Below are positions 17,022 through 28,084 of a DNA stretch of 32,077 bases, in pieces. Below the pieces are notes generated by a model. It did not search any database, was not told the origin of the DNA, and worked only from the letters and a program-made list of their open reading frames with translations. The position numbers were made by a program, and so were the translations under genes. The DNA lies in the NCBI GenBank assembly GCA_031264015.1, contig JAISET010000234.1, positions 1-32,077 of the forward strand. The letters run 5' to 3'. Origin of the DNA: Deltaproteobacteria bacterium. GTDB lineage: Bacteria; Desulfobacterota; Desulfarculia; Adiutricales; Adiutricaceae. How positions within the stretch are numbered: position 1 is the stretch's first letter; each line of letters starts with the position of its first letter.

Positions 17022-17052
17022 GGAACTTAAAAAGGCCGGGCCTTTTAAGTCC
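17022..17052 (-). promoter_or_regulatory. Hairpin in the leader of the zinc-ribbon gene
   Basis: On the minus strand, GGACTTAAAAGG pairs with CCTTTTTAAGTTCC around a 5-base CCCGG loop. The 3' arm contains five T's, so it could act as a leader structure or weak attenuator between the promoter (17118-17146) and the start codon (16899). Confidence 0.45.
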
Positions 17053-17117
17053 GCCAGCTGACTATGTCTGGTCAAAGAAAATGAATTGGTCGCTAAGAAC
17101 AAAAAAAACGACTTTAT

Positions 17118-17146
17118 ATTATATAAATATTTGACCATGCTGTCAA
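17118..17146 (-). promoter_or_regulatory. Perfect consensus sigma70 promoter with overlapping palindrome
   Basis: Minus strand: TTGACA (17146-17141), a 17-base spacer and TATAAT (17123-17118), matching consensus at all 12 positions. The inverted repeat TTGAC-catgct-GTCAA (17131-17146) covers the -35 box and the upstream half of the spacer, the usual place for a repressor operator. It reads toward the zinc-ribbon gene. Confidence 0.8.
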
Positions 17147-17755
17147 CGGCCGAAAATTTAAAATATGGCGAAAGCGTCAAAATTTTACAAAGACTTCGTC
17201 TAAAACCTCCATTTTTGGCAGGATAGTTGCTTTCAAGCGGCAGGCTGGCGTCAAGTCGTCTCTCGACCACAATATATAGCATGTTAAGTAAATAAGTTAA
17301 AATATTTAGATTTCAGCAGTTTAAAAGATTTTTTCAGACAGTTTCTTAGAATACTCAAGTTGGTCACAGGCTGCGAGGATACTTGTCAGACTAAATCAAT
17401 GAGACATTCGGCGCGGAGCCCCCCGGCCGGGGGGGCGGGCCGACAGGAACGGGCCTGTCGAGCCGGCCGGAGGCTCGAACGATGAAAACCATCCGATTCA
17501 CAACGCCCGGCCTTCGCATGCGGCCCTCGCCGTCATGAACGGACAGGGGCGTTGACGGTTCCGCTTCCGAGCCCTGGCCCGAAAACCACAATGACGCTTT
17601 CGCCCTAATTTAAAACAGCCGGCATGGGTCCCCTCAAAAACGACCGGCCGCGGCCATTGGCGGGACTATTCCGACAAGATCACCAAACTTATTGGCTTTC
17701 AAGGCATCTTTGACTCTACCATAATCAATAAAACTAATCAATGTCCATAATTATA

Positions 17756-17785
17756 GTGACATATTTCAGGCCAATTAATTATAAT
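17756..17785 (+). promoter_or_regulatory. Strong rightward promoter candidate
   Basis: GTGACA (17756-17761) and TATAAT (17780-17785) with an 18-base spacer match 11 of 12 consensus positions. It could drive trmFO through a 400-base leader, or a separate non-coding RNA. A back-to-back TATAAT on the minus strand (17755-17750) suggests divergent transcription. Confidence 0.5.
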
Positions 17786-17955
17786 CGCACACAATTAGCT
17801 TATTGGCGACATAACTACGTTTGTTTATTTCTTAATTTATCGCTTGTCTAGAAAAATTATTACCCCCAGCAGGCTATGTCCCGGACGAATCGCCGGGAAA
17901 AGAGGCGTTTTTTTTCGGCGGGGAGACGTTTTTTCGCCTCTTTTTTCCTCCCCCG

Positions 17956-18015
17956 CCCCTCTTCCTTTTCCCCATCCCCTCTTCCTTCTCCCAATCCCCT
18001 CTTCCTTTTCCCCAT
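17956..18015. repeat. 20-bp pyrimidine tandem repeat, 3 copies
   Basis: CCCCTCTTCCTTTTCCCCAT is repeated three times; the middle copy has two changes. The strand is almost pure C and T, so triplex-type structures are possible. Confidence 0.9.
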
Positions 18016-18140
18016 CCCCCCGCTTTTTCCCCGCCGTCGCCGCCGCCGCCCCAGGGGACTCCCCGCGGCCGCGAGCCGGGGGCGGGGGCGGGTTTGCGGC
18101 CGGCGGCCGATAATTTCAACCGGGCGGGGGATTTTTATTG

Positions 18141-18146
18141 TATAAT
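18141..18146 (+). promoter_or_regulatory. -10 box of the trmFO promoter
   Basis: A perfect TATAAT lies 44 bases upstream of the trmFO ATG, giving a leader of about 38 bases. No good -35 match is visible at the expected spacing. Confidence 0.45.
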
Positions 18147-18190
18147 TCCCTTTCCCCTGGTCGGGGCGCCAGACAAGCACGGAGGAATAG

Positions 18191-19579
18191 ATGGACGCGG
18201 ACGGAGCGGCTCGGGCCGGCCATATCGGGGGGGGCGACAGACCGCGGGCGACCGTCATAGGCGGCGGCCTGGCGGGCTGCGAGGCGGCCGCCAGACTCTC
18301 GTCGCGCGGGGTCCCGGTCAGGCTCATGGAAATGAAGCCCCGGGTCTACTCCCCGGCCCACGCCAGCCCCGGCCTCGCCGAGCTGGTCTGCTCCAACTCC
18401 CTGCGCTCCGACTCGCCCGACTCGGCCGTGGGGCTTTTAAAGGAGGAGGCGCGCCTGCTGGGCTCCCTGGTCATGGAGGCGGCGGACAAGACCCGGGTGC
18501 CCGCCGGGCGGGCCCTGGCCGTGGACCGGACGGCCTTCAGCGCCCATGTGACCGAAAAAATCAAAAGCGACCCCGGGATCGAGCTCGTCCTGGGGGAGGA
18601 AGTCGCCGACCTGGCGCCTTTCGTCAGCTCCGGGGAGGTCGTGGTGGTGGCGGCGGGCCCGCTGGCCGGGGCGGGGCTGGCGGCGAGCCTGGCCCGGCTG
18701 GCCGGGGCCGGCAACCTGCACTTCTACGACGCCTTGGCGCCGATAGTGACGGCCGACTCCCTGGACATGGACGTTGTCTTTCGGGCCGACAGGTACGGGG
18801 AGGAGGGCTCGGGCGACTATCTCAACTGCCCCCTGGACGAGAGGCAGTACGAGGATTTTGTCAAAGCTCTCCTGGAGGCCGACAAGGTGGCCGCCAGGGA
18901 CTTCGAGGAGGCCCGCTTCTTCGAGGGCTGCCTGCCCGTCGAGGTCATGGCCCAAAGAAACCCCCGCACCCTGGCCTTCGGGCCCATGAAGCCGGTGGGC
19001 CTCAGGGACCCCCGGGGCGGCGGCAAACTGGCGGCGGCGGTGCAGCTCAGGGCCGAGAACGAGGCCGGCACCCACTACAACATGGTGGGCTTCCAGACCA
19101 GGCTGACCGTCCCCGGCCAGGAGGCCGTCTTCAGAATGATCCCGGGCCTGGCCGGGGCCGTCTTCGCCCGCTTCGGGGCCGTCCACCGCAACACCTACCT
19201 GGACGCCCCCAGGGTGCTGGACGAGTGGCAGAGGCTTCTCCCGGCCCCGCGGGTCTTTCTGGCCGGTCAGATCTCCGGGGTGGAGGGCTACGTGGAGAGC
19301 GCCGCCCAGGGGCTCCTGGCCGGGGAGAACGCCGCCAGGACGGCCCTGGGCCTGGATCTTTTAATCCCGCCCCCGGAGTCGGCCCTGGGCTCCCTGGTCC
19401 GCTATCTGAGGACCGGCCCGCCCGGCCGCCCCTTCGAGCCCTCCAACGTCAATTTTGGGCTCTTCCCGCCCCCTCCGGAGTCGGCCCCCAAAAGACAAAG
19501 GGCGGCGCTCAGGCTGGAGAGGGCCCGGCAAAGTTTTCAGGCCTTTCTGACGGAGGTCGGCCATGTCCGCCGCTCGTGA
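18191..19579 (+). CDS. trmFO: Folate-dependent tRNA(m5U54) methyltransferase TrmFO
   Basis: FAD- and methylenetetrahydrofolate-dependent enzyme that forms 5-methyluridine at tRNA position 54. The 462-residue protein has an FAD Rossmann motif VIGGGLAGCEAA (22-33) and KPRVYSPAH (49-57). C67 in LVCSNSLRSD and C247 in FFEGCLPVEVMA correspond to the two conserved cysteines of the family. Further TrmFO-typical blocks are GDYLNCPLDERQYEDF (208-223), TLAFGPMKPVGL, and the C-terminal GQISGVEGYVESAAQGL. GGAGG lies 5 bases before the ATG. The N-terminal 18 residues precede the usual start of the fold and are variable. The stop overlaps the following lipoprotein gene by 17 bases, indicating translational coupling. 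Confidence 0.95.
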   Translation: MDADGAARAGHIGGGDRPRATVIGGGLAGCEAAARLSSRGVPVRLMEMKPRVYSPAHASPGLAELVCSNSLRSDSPDSAVGLLKEEARLLGSLVMEAADKTRVPAGRALAVDRTAFSAHVTEKIKSDPGIELVLGEEVADLAPFVSSGEVVVVAAGPLAGAGLAASLARLAGAGNLHFYDALAPIVTADSLDMDVVFRADRYGEEGSGDYLNCPLDERQYEDFVKALLEADKVAARDFEEARFFEGCLPVEVMAQRNPRTLAFGPMKPVGLRDPRGGGKLAAAVQLRAENEAGTHYNMVGFQTRLTVPGQEAVFRMIPGLAGAVFARFGAVHRNTYLDAPRVLDEWQRLLPAPRVFLAGQISGVEGYVESAAQGLLAGENAARTALGLDLLIPPPESALGSLVRYLRTGPPGRPFEPSNVNFGLFPPPPESAPKRQRAALRLERARQSFQAFLTEVGHVRRS

Positions 19580-20570
19580 ACTCCCCCGGCTCGCGCGTCT
19601 CCTTTTCCCGCCCCCCCGCCTCCCGCGGCGCGGACGCGGGCCGGGGACGACGGCCGCCCTCCCGACGATGCCGCCGCTGACGATGCTGCCGCCGCTTCTG
19701 CTCGCGCTGCTCCTGCTGCTGCCGGCCGCGCTGCTGCCCTCCTGCGCCCGGGCGCCCAGGCGGGTCCTGCCCCCGGGCCTGACCCTGGGGGAGTTCCGGG
19801 GGCCCGGAGGGGAGGCCGTCAGGGACGAGCTGCGGCGCCTGGACGCCGGCGGCCCGTCCGAGGGCGGGCCGGTTCTCTCCGGCGAGACGGGCTTCAGGAT
19901 GGAGGTGGAGGAGTCGACCGAGCGTGTCGTCCTCAACCAGGAGGGCGTCCCCTGGCCGGAGGGCCTCCCCGGCCGGGAAAACGAGACCCCGGCCGACCCC
20001 GGGCCCTGGGAGACGGGGGAGTACCCCCTGTCCCAGGTCGCGGCCTCCCTGACGCTCCGCTGGACGCTAACGGACCCGGCCAGCGGGGCCGCGGTCGACT
20101 CGGGCGTCTGCGAGGACAATTTAAGAAGGTCCTTCGGGGGCTTTTTGGGGAGCCTGGGCCGGGCCGGCCAAAACCTCCCCACCCAGGAGAACGTCCTGGC
20201 CCTGATGGTCCCGGGGCTGGCCGAGCAGCTGGTCGAGGCCCTGGGGCCCGCCTACTCGGCCGCGGACCTGGCCCAGGCCTTCGACGCGGACTCGAGGCAG
20301 GCGGCGGCCCTGGCCGGACAGGGCGACTGGGACGGGGCCTCCAGGATCTGGCTGGAACTCCTGGCCCGGAACCCCGACTACTCCCCCGCCCTCTACAACA
20401 TGGGCCTGCACCACGAGAGGCTCGGGGACCCGGACACCGCCTGGGCCTACTACCGCCTGGCCTACGTCTCCTCCAACACCCGGGCCAACCGCCTGGCCCT
20501 GACCAGGCTGGCCGACAGCCTGGAGAGGCTGGGCCGCCCCCCGAGGGCCGCCCCGCCGCGGCCGTTTTAA
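19563..20570 (+). CDS. Putative TPR lipoprotein
   Basis: A 335-residue protein, or about 300 if an internal ATG at 19668 is used. A long hydrophobic segment (about 42-58) ends in LLPSC, a plausible lipobox with C61 as the lipidated cysteine. The mature part has a domain I do not recognise (65-235, with TLRWTLTDPASGAAV and VPGLAEQLVEAL). It is followed by TPR-like helices (about 245-322: GDWDGASRIWLELLARNPDYSPALYNMG, then AWAYYRLAYVSSN). It may be an envelope assembly or scaffolding factor; substrate unknown. The ATG at 19563 has GGAGG 6 bases upstream, inside the end of trmFO, but gives an unusually long Arg-rich n-region. The DNA at 19580-19667 reads poorly as protein, so the downstream start is a real alternative. 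Confidence 0.75.
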   Translation: MSAARELPRLARLLFPPPRLPRRGRGPGTTAALPTMPPLTMLPPLLLALLLLLPAALLPSCARAPRRVLPPGLTLGEFRGPGGEAVRDELRRLDAGGPSEGGPVLSGETGFRMEVEESTERVVLNQEGVPWPEGLPGRENETPADPGPWETGEYPLSQVAASLTLRWTLTDPASGAAVDSGVCEDNLRRSFGGFLGSLGRAGQNLPTQENVLALMVPGLAEQLVEALGPAYSAADLAQAFDADSRQAAALAGQGDWDGASRIWLELLARNPDYSPALYNMGLHHERLGDPDTAWAYYRLAYVSSNTRANRLALTRLADSLERLGRPPRAAPPRPF

Positions 20571-20953
20571 GACGCGGACGGGCCGGGGCGGAGGATCCGA
20601 CGTTTCAAGCGGCGCGTCCGGCGGTCCGACAATCGGCCCCCGGCTGTTCCGGGCCGTAGTTTTTCATGTTTTTTACTCATGTTTTCAGCCTCATGTTTTC
20701 TTTGACTCATGTTTTCTTTGACTCATGTTTTCCATGACTCATGTTTTCTATGACTCATGTTCCCGGACCTGGCCCGGCGGACGGCCGCGTCGACGCTCGC
20801 AGTCGGAATTGAATTTTCGACTGCGACATTTTTTTGCGTCTCATATTTTTTCCACCACCCCCGCGGGCGGGTCTTCCGGCCTGGCGCGGGCGTCGGGACG
20901 GACAACGACCGCCGCGCCGGAAAGGCGGACGGTCCGGATAGAGAGGATCCCCC
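20571..20953. other. Gap between the lipoprotein gene and tex
   Basis: Contains the 16-bp ACTCATG repeat array and an AT-rich stretch (about 20805-20855) that probably holds the tex promoter, although no clear -35/-10 pair was found. No terminator was seen after the lipoprotein gene. Confidence 0.5.
20675..20760. repeat. 16-bp tandem repeat, about 5 copies
   Basis: ACTCATGTTTTCTTTG-type units at 20675, 20691 (lacking the first two bases), 20705, 20721 and 20737, then a partial copy at 20753. The last three bases before each ATG are constant while positions 12-16 vary. The array starts about 105 bases after the lipoprotein stop. Confidence 0.93.
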
Positions 20954-23275
<2,322 letters not shown>

Positions 23276-23442
23276 AAAGCGCCCCGGCAAAACGCGCCCC
23301 GACGAGCGGAAAAACGGCGGGCGCTCCGGGACGAGGGGAAAAACGGCGGGCTCGCCGGGAGAGGAGGAAAAAAGTCCGCGCCCCCCAAACCCATGCCGCC
23401 CGACGGCCCGTCGCCAAATCATCGTCCCCGCAGGACTCCCGT
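23276..23442. other. 3' region of tex with an imperfect 29-bp repeat
   Basis: GGAAAAACGGCGGGC occurs at about 23309 and 23338, within an imperfect repeat of about 29 bases. It lies between the tex stop and its terminator. Confidence 0.5.
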
Positions 23443-23474
23443 AAAAACCCGGCCGCCGGCCGGCCGGGTTTTTT
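23443..23474 (+). terminator. Intrinsic terminator of tex
   Basis: CCCGGCC/GGCCGGG with a 7-base loop, flanked by five A's on the left and six T's on the right; it could work in both directions. It lies about 170 bases after the tex stop. Confidence 0.8.
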
Positions 23475-24388
23475 CGCGCGGGGAAAAGAAACCGTCTTTT
23501 TGTTTTCAGAAACCGGGGACTAGAAAGCCGGGCTGAAAAAAAACTAGTCCTTTTCGGCCCCGGACGGACGGCCCGAAACGGCCGGCCCGGAGCGGGCGGA
23601 ACCGGAAGCCCGGACGACGGCAAAATCATGTCGTTTGGCGCGCATGTCAAGGTCGCCGGAGGCCGCGGTCCGGCCGGAAACAATAAATTGTCGTCAGGGA
23701 AAACCGACGAGACCAAAACCGCGACCCTGCCGTCTGACATCCCGTCTCAAAAAACGACCGGAATTAAAAATCCGCCCCCGGCCGGTTGGAGAAGGCGGGA
23801 CGGCGGGGGCGAGTTTATTGGAAGTCGCGGGAAAAAAAAAATAAAAATTTGGCGTCGAAGCCCCCGTCCTCGCGGCCGGATAAAACAACCCGGCCGGTCA
23901 AAACAATTGGAAAAAGAAAAAAATACCGACCAAGGCCCTGAAATATAACCGGGGCAAATTTCCCAGGGGAGAGCCAGCCGACGGGAGGGCAAATATTTCC
24001 TCAAAATGCCGGACGAAAAAAATATGCCGACGGTCGACGGCAATTAGGCGAACAAAGACAACGGAGGATTATTTTGGGGATGTTTTGGCGAAAAATTAAG
24101 CCGAAACAACCGTCAAGACATGACGGAGCCCGGCGAATCCGGCCTAATTGGCGTCGTCACTAGGTTTTAACTATTTTGGCGCCCGGAAAAAAATATTTGG
24201 GAAAGGCAAAAAAAAAATTTTATTTTCTTTCAAAATCACCGGGCACAAGGTCATGGGGCGACTGGAAAAAAACCACCAGATGGTGTGAAAAGACGCCCGC
24301 GGACAGTCTTGACAGGCTCGAAAAAAAGACGCCGGAAGGCGCTTGAAACGGCGCAAACCAGCCCCGCGTAAGGCTTGTAAAAAAAGTC

Positions 24389-24417
24389 TTGCCAAGCGAA
24401 AATTCTTGTTGTATTCT
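24389..24417 (+). promoter_or_regulatory. Orphan sigma70 promoter candidate
   Basis: TTGCCA (24389-24394) and TATTCT (24412-24417) with a 17-base spacer (5/6 and 4/6). The next supported gene starts 900 bases away, but a large hairpin lies about 120 bases downstream, so it may start a small RNA. Confidence 0.35.
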
Positions 24418-24423
24418 CAACCT

Positions 24424-24590
24424 CGCTATTGCCGAGCACCACATTTTTTTCCTTCCCCATGTTTCACGCCGCGCCCTTGACCACGGGGCCCGTTCGCGAG
24501 ACGCCTTTGGGATGCCGTTCCGGGCCGAGAGGTTTCGGACGCTCCGGCCATGTCCTGACCCCCTGGCCGGAGGGAGCGTCCCAGTTTTCC
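24424..24590 (+). ncRNA. Possible small RNA ending in a long hairpin
   Basis: Inferred from a promoter-like sequence at 24389-24417 and a stem GGACGCTC-CGGCCA (24537-24550) pairing with TGGCCG-GAGG-GAGCGTCC (24564-24581) with a 4-base bulge, followed by CAGTTTTCCC. The T-run is short. No known RNA family was recognised. Confidence 0.22.
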
Positions 24591-24618
24591 CAAATCCTTA
24601 GTTTCCCAAGTCCTTAGT
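24587..24618. repeat. 16-bp tandem duplication
   Basis: TTCCCAAATCCTTAGT is followed directly by a copy with one change (A to G). Confidence 0.85.
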
Positions 24619-25325
24619 TTCGTCCGACATCTTAAAAATATTTACGCGCCGACGCGCGCGTCCGGCCGGCTCTTCTTTTAACGCCGACTCGTCCGACGTC
24701 CCCAGTCCGTCCCCCGGCCGGCGTCCCGTCCCGACCGGACGGATCGGCGGTTTTTACGGCCCCCTCCCGCCGCCTCCCGGGGCGACGGCCCGGGGGGTCG
24801 CCAAACCGTCGTCTATCCCGGCCTCCATGGATTTTCGCCAGTCCGTGAAAACCCGGGGACGGCCGGGGTTTCGACCCCGGGGACAAGTTTTCAGTTTTCA
24901 GCACGGCCGGCCCCCCTGTTTCCAGAGCCCGAAACAGAGGGGAGACGACAGGCTTGCCGCGACGCCAGCGAAGCGGACGCGGAAGAACCGTCTCCAAAAC
25001 CGGGGCGGACCCCGGGCGGGACGGCCGCCGGCGTCCGACGCCCGGGAGCGGCCCCCGGCGACGTCAGATTTGAGGGGGGGCCGGGCGTCCGCATCAGGCC
25101 GGGCCCGCCTCCCCCCCCTCCGGGCGGACCCGGGGATATTTTTATCGACCAGGGAGATCTTTCGCGGTCTTTTATTTTCCGGGTGCCTCCCGCTTTATTT
25201 GTCGCCAATGTTCGAATTTTGACACCCTTGTTATTTATGGTCCCGCCGCGCGCCGGACCACCCGCGGCCACGCGGGCCGGCTTTTTGGCGGACGCCAAAA
25301 AAAATTAGTCTCGGAGTAATCGGTC

Positions 25326-27890
25326 ATGACCGGCAACAGCGCCTCATATATCAAGAAAGTGGCCAGAGCGTTAAAGATCTCCGTCGACCAGCTGCTGGCC
25401 GCGGCCTTCCTCTTAAAGCAGGGGCTCACCTCCCACTTCGTCGCCAGGTACCGCAAGGAGGAGACCAAGTCCCTCGACGAGGTTAAAATCCAGCAGATCG
25501 AGGCCGCCCTCCTGGCCATGGACGACTTCAACAACCGGGCCGGCTCGCTGATGGCCTACCTCGAGCACAACCGCCTGCTGACCGCGGAGCTGGAGCGGCG
25601 CTTCCTGACGGCCGACAACCTGGCCGATCTCAACGACGCCTTCCTGCCGCTGGCGCCCCGCAAGTCCTGCCTGAGCAAAAGGGCCCGGGAGCGCGGCCTG
25701 GGGGACCTGGCCCTGAAGATCGCCGTCATGAGCCCCGACTTCGAGGCGGAGGAGCTCGCCAGGGAGGCCGTCGGCCTCGGGGCGGACGTCGCCACGGTCG
25801 AGGAGGCCCTGGAGGGGGCCAGGCACATCATCTCGGAGATGGTCTTCTTCGAGGAGGACGTCCTCTTCACCCTCCGGCCCATGTTCTTCTCGGCCCCCAT
25901 CTTCAGCACCCACAAGCCCCGGGTCGGGCGGGCCCGGGAGGAGGCCGCCGCCATGGCCCCGGTCGCGCCCGGCCGGGGCAACCTGAGCATGTTCAAGCCC
26001 CACCCCGACCTGGCCGACAAGTACAAGCTCTTCAAGGACTTCTCCGTCAGGCTCAACGACGTCGGGGTCATGCAGATGCTCAAGATCAACGAGGGCCTCG
26101 AGGAGGGCTGCCTGGACGTCGAGATCAAGGTCCCGGCCGCGGAGGCCCTGGCCGCCCTGGACGAGCTGATCCTGAAGAAAAAGGAGTGCTCCTGCGTCGA
26201 ACAGGTCAGGCTGGCCATCCGGGACGCCTACGAGTTTCTCATCCTCCCCTTCCTCGAGCGCGAGGCCTACCGGAGGGCCCTGCTGCGGGCCCGGCGCCAG
26301 CAGATGAGGATGCTCGGCCGGTATCTCAGGGAGATCGTCATGAAACCCCCGGCCGGCGCCCGCAAGATCATCGCCGTCAACCCCAACCTGGTCAGCGGCT
26401 CCAAGTTCGCCGTTTTGGACGGGTCGGGGAGGGTACTGGAGGTGGCGACCATCGACACCAAGGCGCCCCGGACGGGCTGGCGGGACCCCGGCAAGGAGCT
26501 TAGGAGCCTGGTCGACGAGCACGGGGCCGACATGATCGTCATCGGCACGGCCTCGGGCACCAGGGAGGTCCTCGGTTTCGTCAACTCCGTCCCCGGGCTG
26601 GACAAGAAGGCCGTCTCGGTGGTCGTCGCCAACACCAAGGGGGTGGTGGCCTACTCCGTCAGCGAGACCGGGATCGCCGAGTTCCCCAACCTCGACCCCT
26701 GCTCCCGGGGGGCCGTCAGCATCGGCCGGCGAACCCTCGACCCCCTCTCGGAGCTGACCAAGGTCAGCCTCACGAGCATCCCCCTGGGCAACTACCAGTC
26801 CAGCCTCGACAAGGACGAGCTGGCCGCGGAGCTGGGCAACGCCATGCGCAACTGCGTCAACATCCTCGGCGAGGACGTCAACGAGGCCAGCGAGCACGTC
26901 CTGCAGTACGTCTCCGGCCTCGACTTCCGGCTGGCCAAAAACATCGTCGCCCACCGGAGGCGCTTCGGCCCGTTTAAAAACAGGCTGGAGCTTCTGACCG
27001 TCGAGGGCATGAGCGAGATGGCCTTCGACAACTGCGCGGGCTTTCTGTTTGTCGGCGACGGCGACAACCCCCTGGACCGCACGACCATCCACCCGGAGTC
27101 CTACCCCCTGGCGGGCCTGATGGCCGCCGACCTCGGGGTGACCGTCCCGGAGCTCATGAGCGACAAAAGCCTGCCGCCGGCCATCCCGGCCAGGGCCTAC
27201 GTCACCGAGACCACCGGGCTGGAGACCGTCCACGACATCGTCTACCAGCTGATCAACCCCGGCCATGACGTCAAGGCCCGCGCCAGGCCCCTGACCGTCG
27301 GCCGCGGCTTCGAGAAGTTCGAGGACCTGGCCGAGGGCATGTGCGTGACGGGCGAGGTGGCCGGCATGAACGCCCGCGGGGCCTTAGTCGACCTCGGCCT
27401 GCCCGTCTTCGGTCTTCTGCACTTGAGCGAGATGAGCGAGGGATTCGTCTCCTCCCCCGGCGACCTGCTCTCCGTCGGCCAGAAGGTGGTCGTCTGGATC
27501 CTGCGGCTGCGGCCGGAGAAGAAGAACGTCGACCTGACCATGAAGCCCCCGGCGGTCGACCTCGAGCGCGCCAAGTTCATGGAGACCCGCCGGCCCGAGG
27601 CCGACGAGCTCCACGAGCAGTTCGGCCCCACGCGCCACATAAGGCCCGCCCCCTCCCTGGCCGCCGAGACGGCGATATCCGGCGCCGGGGACGAGACCGC
27701 GCGGGAGGACGGCCGGAGCGTCAGCCCCGGGTCCGTCGTCGTCGGCCGCTTCGTCACCAACCCCGACTGGGTCTGCGCGATGGCCAAAAACAGCAAGCAC
27801 CTCAAGCTCAAGCCCTCCCAGAGGCGCGATGCCGCCCCCAAGCCCGGGCCGGACGAGCGCGGGGAGGCCCCCGGGCGCCCCCGGGCCTGA
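25326..27890 (+). CDS. Diverged Tex paralogue with degenerate YqgF motif
   Basis: An 854-residue Tex-like protein aligned end to end with the tex product at 20954-23275. It shares the N-terminal VARYRKEETKSLDEV, the segment RGAVSIGRRTLDPLSELTKV (461-480), the HhH region with FGPFKNRLELL and CAGFLFVGDGDNPLD, and an S1 domain (668-740). The RNase H-like domain is changed at its hallmark positions: LDPGFRTGCK becomes VNPNLVSGSK (351-360), and GNGTAGRE becomes GTASGTRE (407-414). An insertion occurs around 190-225, and the C-terminal 115 residues are a different, charged extension rather than an RG tail. It probably retains nucleic-acid binding but not any activity depending on that motif. GGAG lies 9 bases before the ATG. 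Confidence 0.9.
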   Translation: MTGNSASYIKKVARALKISVDQLLAAAFLLKQGLTSHFVARYRKEETKSLDEVKIQQIEAALLAMDDFNNRAGSLMAYLEHNRLLTAELERRFLTADNLADLNDAFLPLAPRKSCLSKRARERGLGDLALKIAVMSPDFEAEELAREAVGLGADVATVEEALEGARHIISEMVFFEEDVLFTLRPMFFSAPIFSTHKPRVGRAREEAAAMAPVAPGRGNLSMFKPHPDLADKYKLFKDFSVRLNDVGVMQMLKINEGLEEGCLDVEIKVPAAEALAALDELILKKKECSCVEQVRLAIRDAYEFLILPFLEREAYRRALLRARRQQMRMLGRYLREIVMKPPAGARKIIAVNPNLVSGSKFAVLDGSGRVLEVATIDTKAPRTGWRDPGKELRSLVDEHGADMIVIGTASGTREVLGFVNSVPGLDKKAVSVVVANTKGVVAYSVSETGIAEFPNLDPCSRGAVSIGRRTLDPLSELTKVSLTSIPLGNYQSSLDKDELAAELGNAMRNCVNILGEDVNEASEHVLQYVSGLDFRLAKNIVAHRRRFGPFKNRLELLTVEGMSEMAFDNCAGFLFVGDGDNPLDRTTIHPESYPLAGLMAADLGVTVPELMSDKSLPPAIPARAYVTETTGLETVHDIVYQLINPGHDVKARARPLTVGRGFEKFEDLAEGMCVTGEVAGMNARGALVDLGLPVFGLLHLSEMSEGFVSSPGDLLSVGQKVVVWILRLRPEKKNVDLTMKPPAVDLERAKFMETRRPEADELHEQFGPTRHIRPAPSLAAETAISGAGDETAREDGRSVSPGSVVVGRFVTNPDWVCAMAKNSKHLKLKPSQRRDAAPKPGPDERGEAPGRPRA

Positions 27891-28039
27891 CAGACCGAGT
27901 GACAACCCGGGCCGGGCGTCGCCGGGGAGCGGCGCCGGGCCTCGCCGGACACCCGGCAAGCCGCCTGCCCGGCTTGTCCGGCCAGTCCGGTTTCTCGAGT
28001 TGTCCGGAGGGGCCCGAGGCCCGCTTCGGACGCCCGGAC

Positions 28040-28084
28040 CCGGACAGGCCGCCCCCCCGGCCTGACCGGCGTCCGGTTTTTTTT
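28040..28084 (+). terminator. Intrinsic terminator of the tex paralogue
   Basis: ACCGG/CCGGT with a 3-base loop, directly followed by a run of T's (28077-28084). The same sequence can form a larger hairpin CCGGAC-AGGCC / GGCCT...GTCCGG. It lies about 170 bases after the stop. Confidence 0.7.

Larger units (their letters stand above)
17147..18140. other. Gene-free kilobase between the zinc-ribbon gene and trmFO
   Basis: Alternates AT-rich (17150-17400, 17660-17870) with GC-rich blocks. Contains a GC palindrome (GCCCCCCGGCCGGGGGGGC near 17418), a rightward promoter candidate at 17756-17785, and a pyrimidine 20-bp repeat at 17956-18015. No frame looks like a real protein. Confidence 0.55.
23475..25325. 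other. 1.85-kb gap between the two tex genes
   Basis: No supported protein gene. AT-rich and A-run-rich from 23800 to 24440, GC-rich from 24650 to 25140. It holds a candidate promoter plus large hairpin (24389-24581), a 16-bp duplication, and an isolated TTGACA at 25219 without a matching -10. It could contain a decayed gene or a non-coding RNA. Confidence 0.55.

Noticed and set aside
25219-25224. TTGACA as the -35 box of the tex paralogue promoter
   Set aside because: No -10-like hexamer lies 16-18 bases downstream; the region there is GC-rich.
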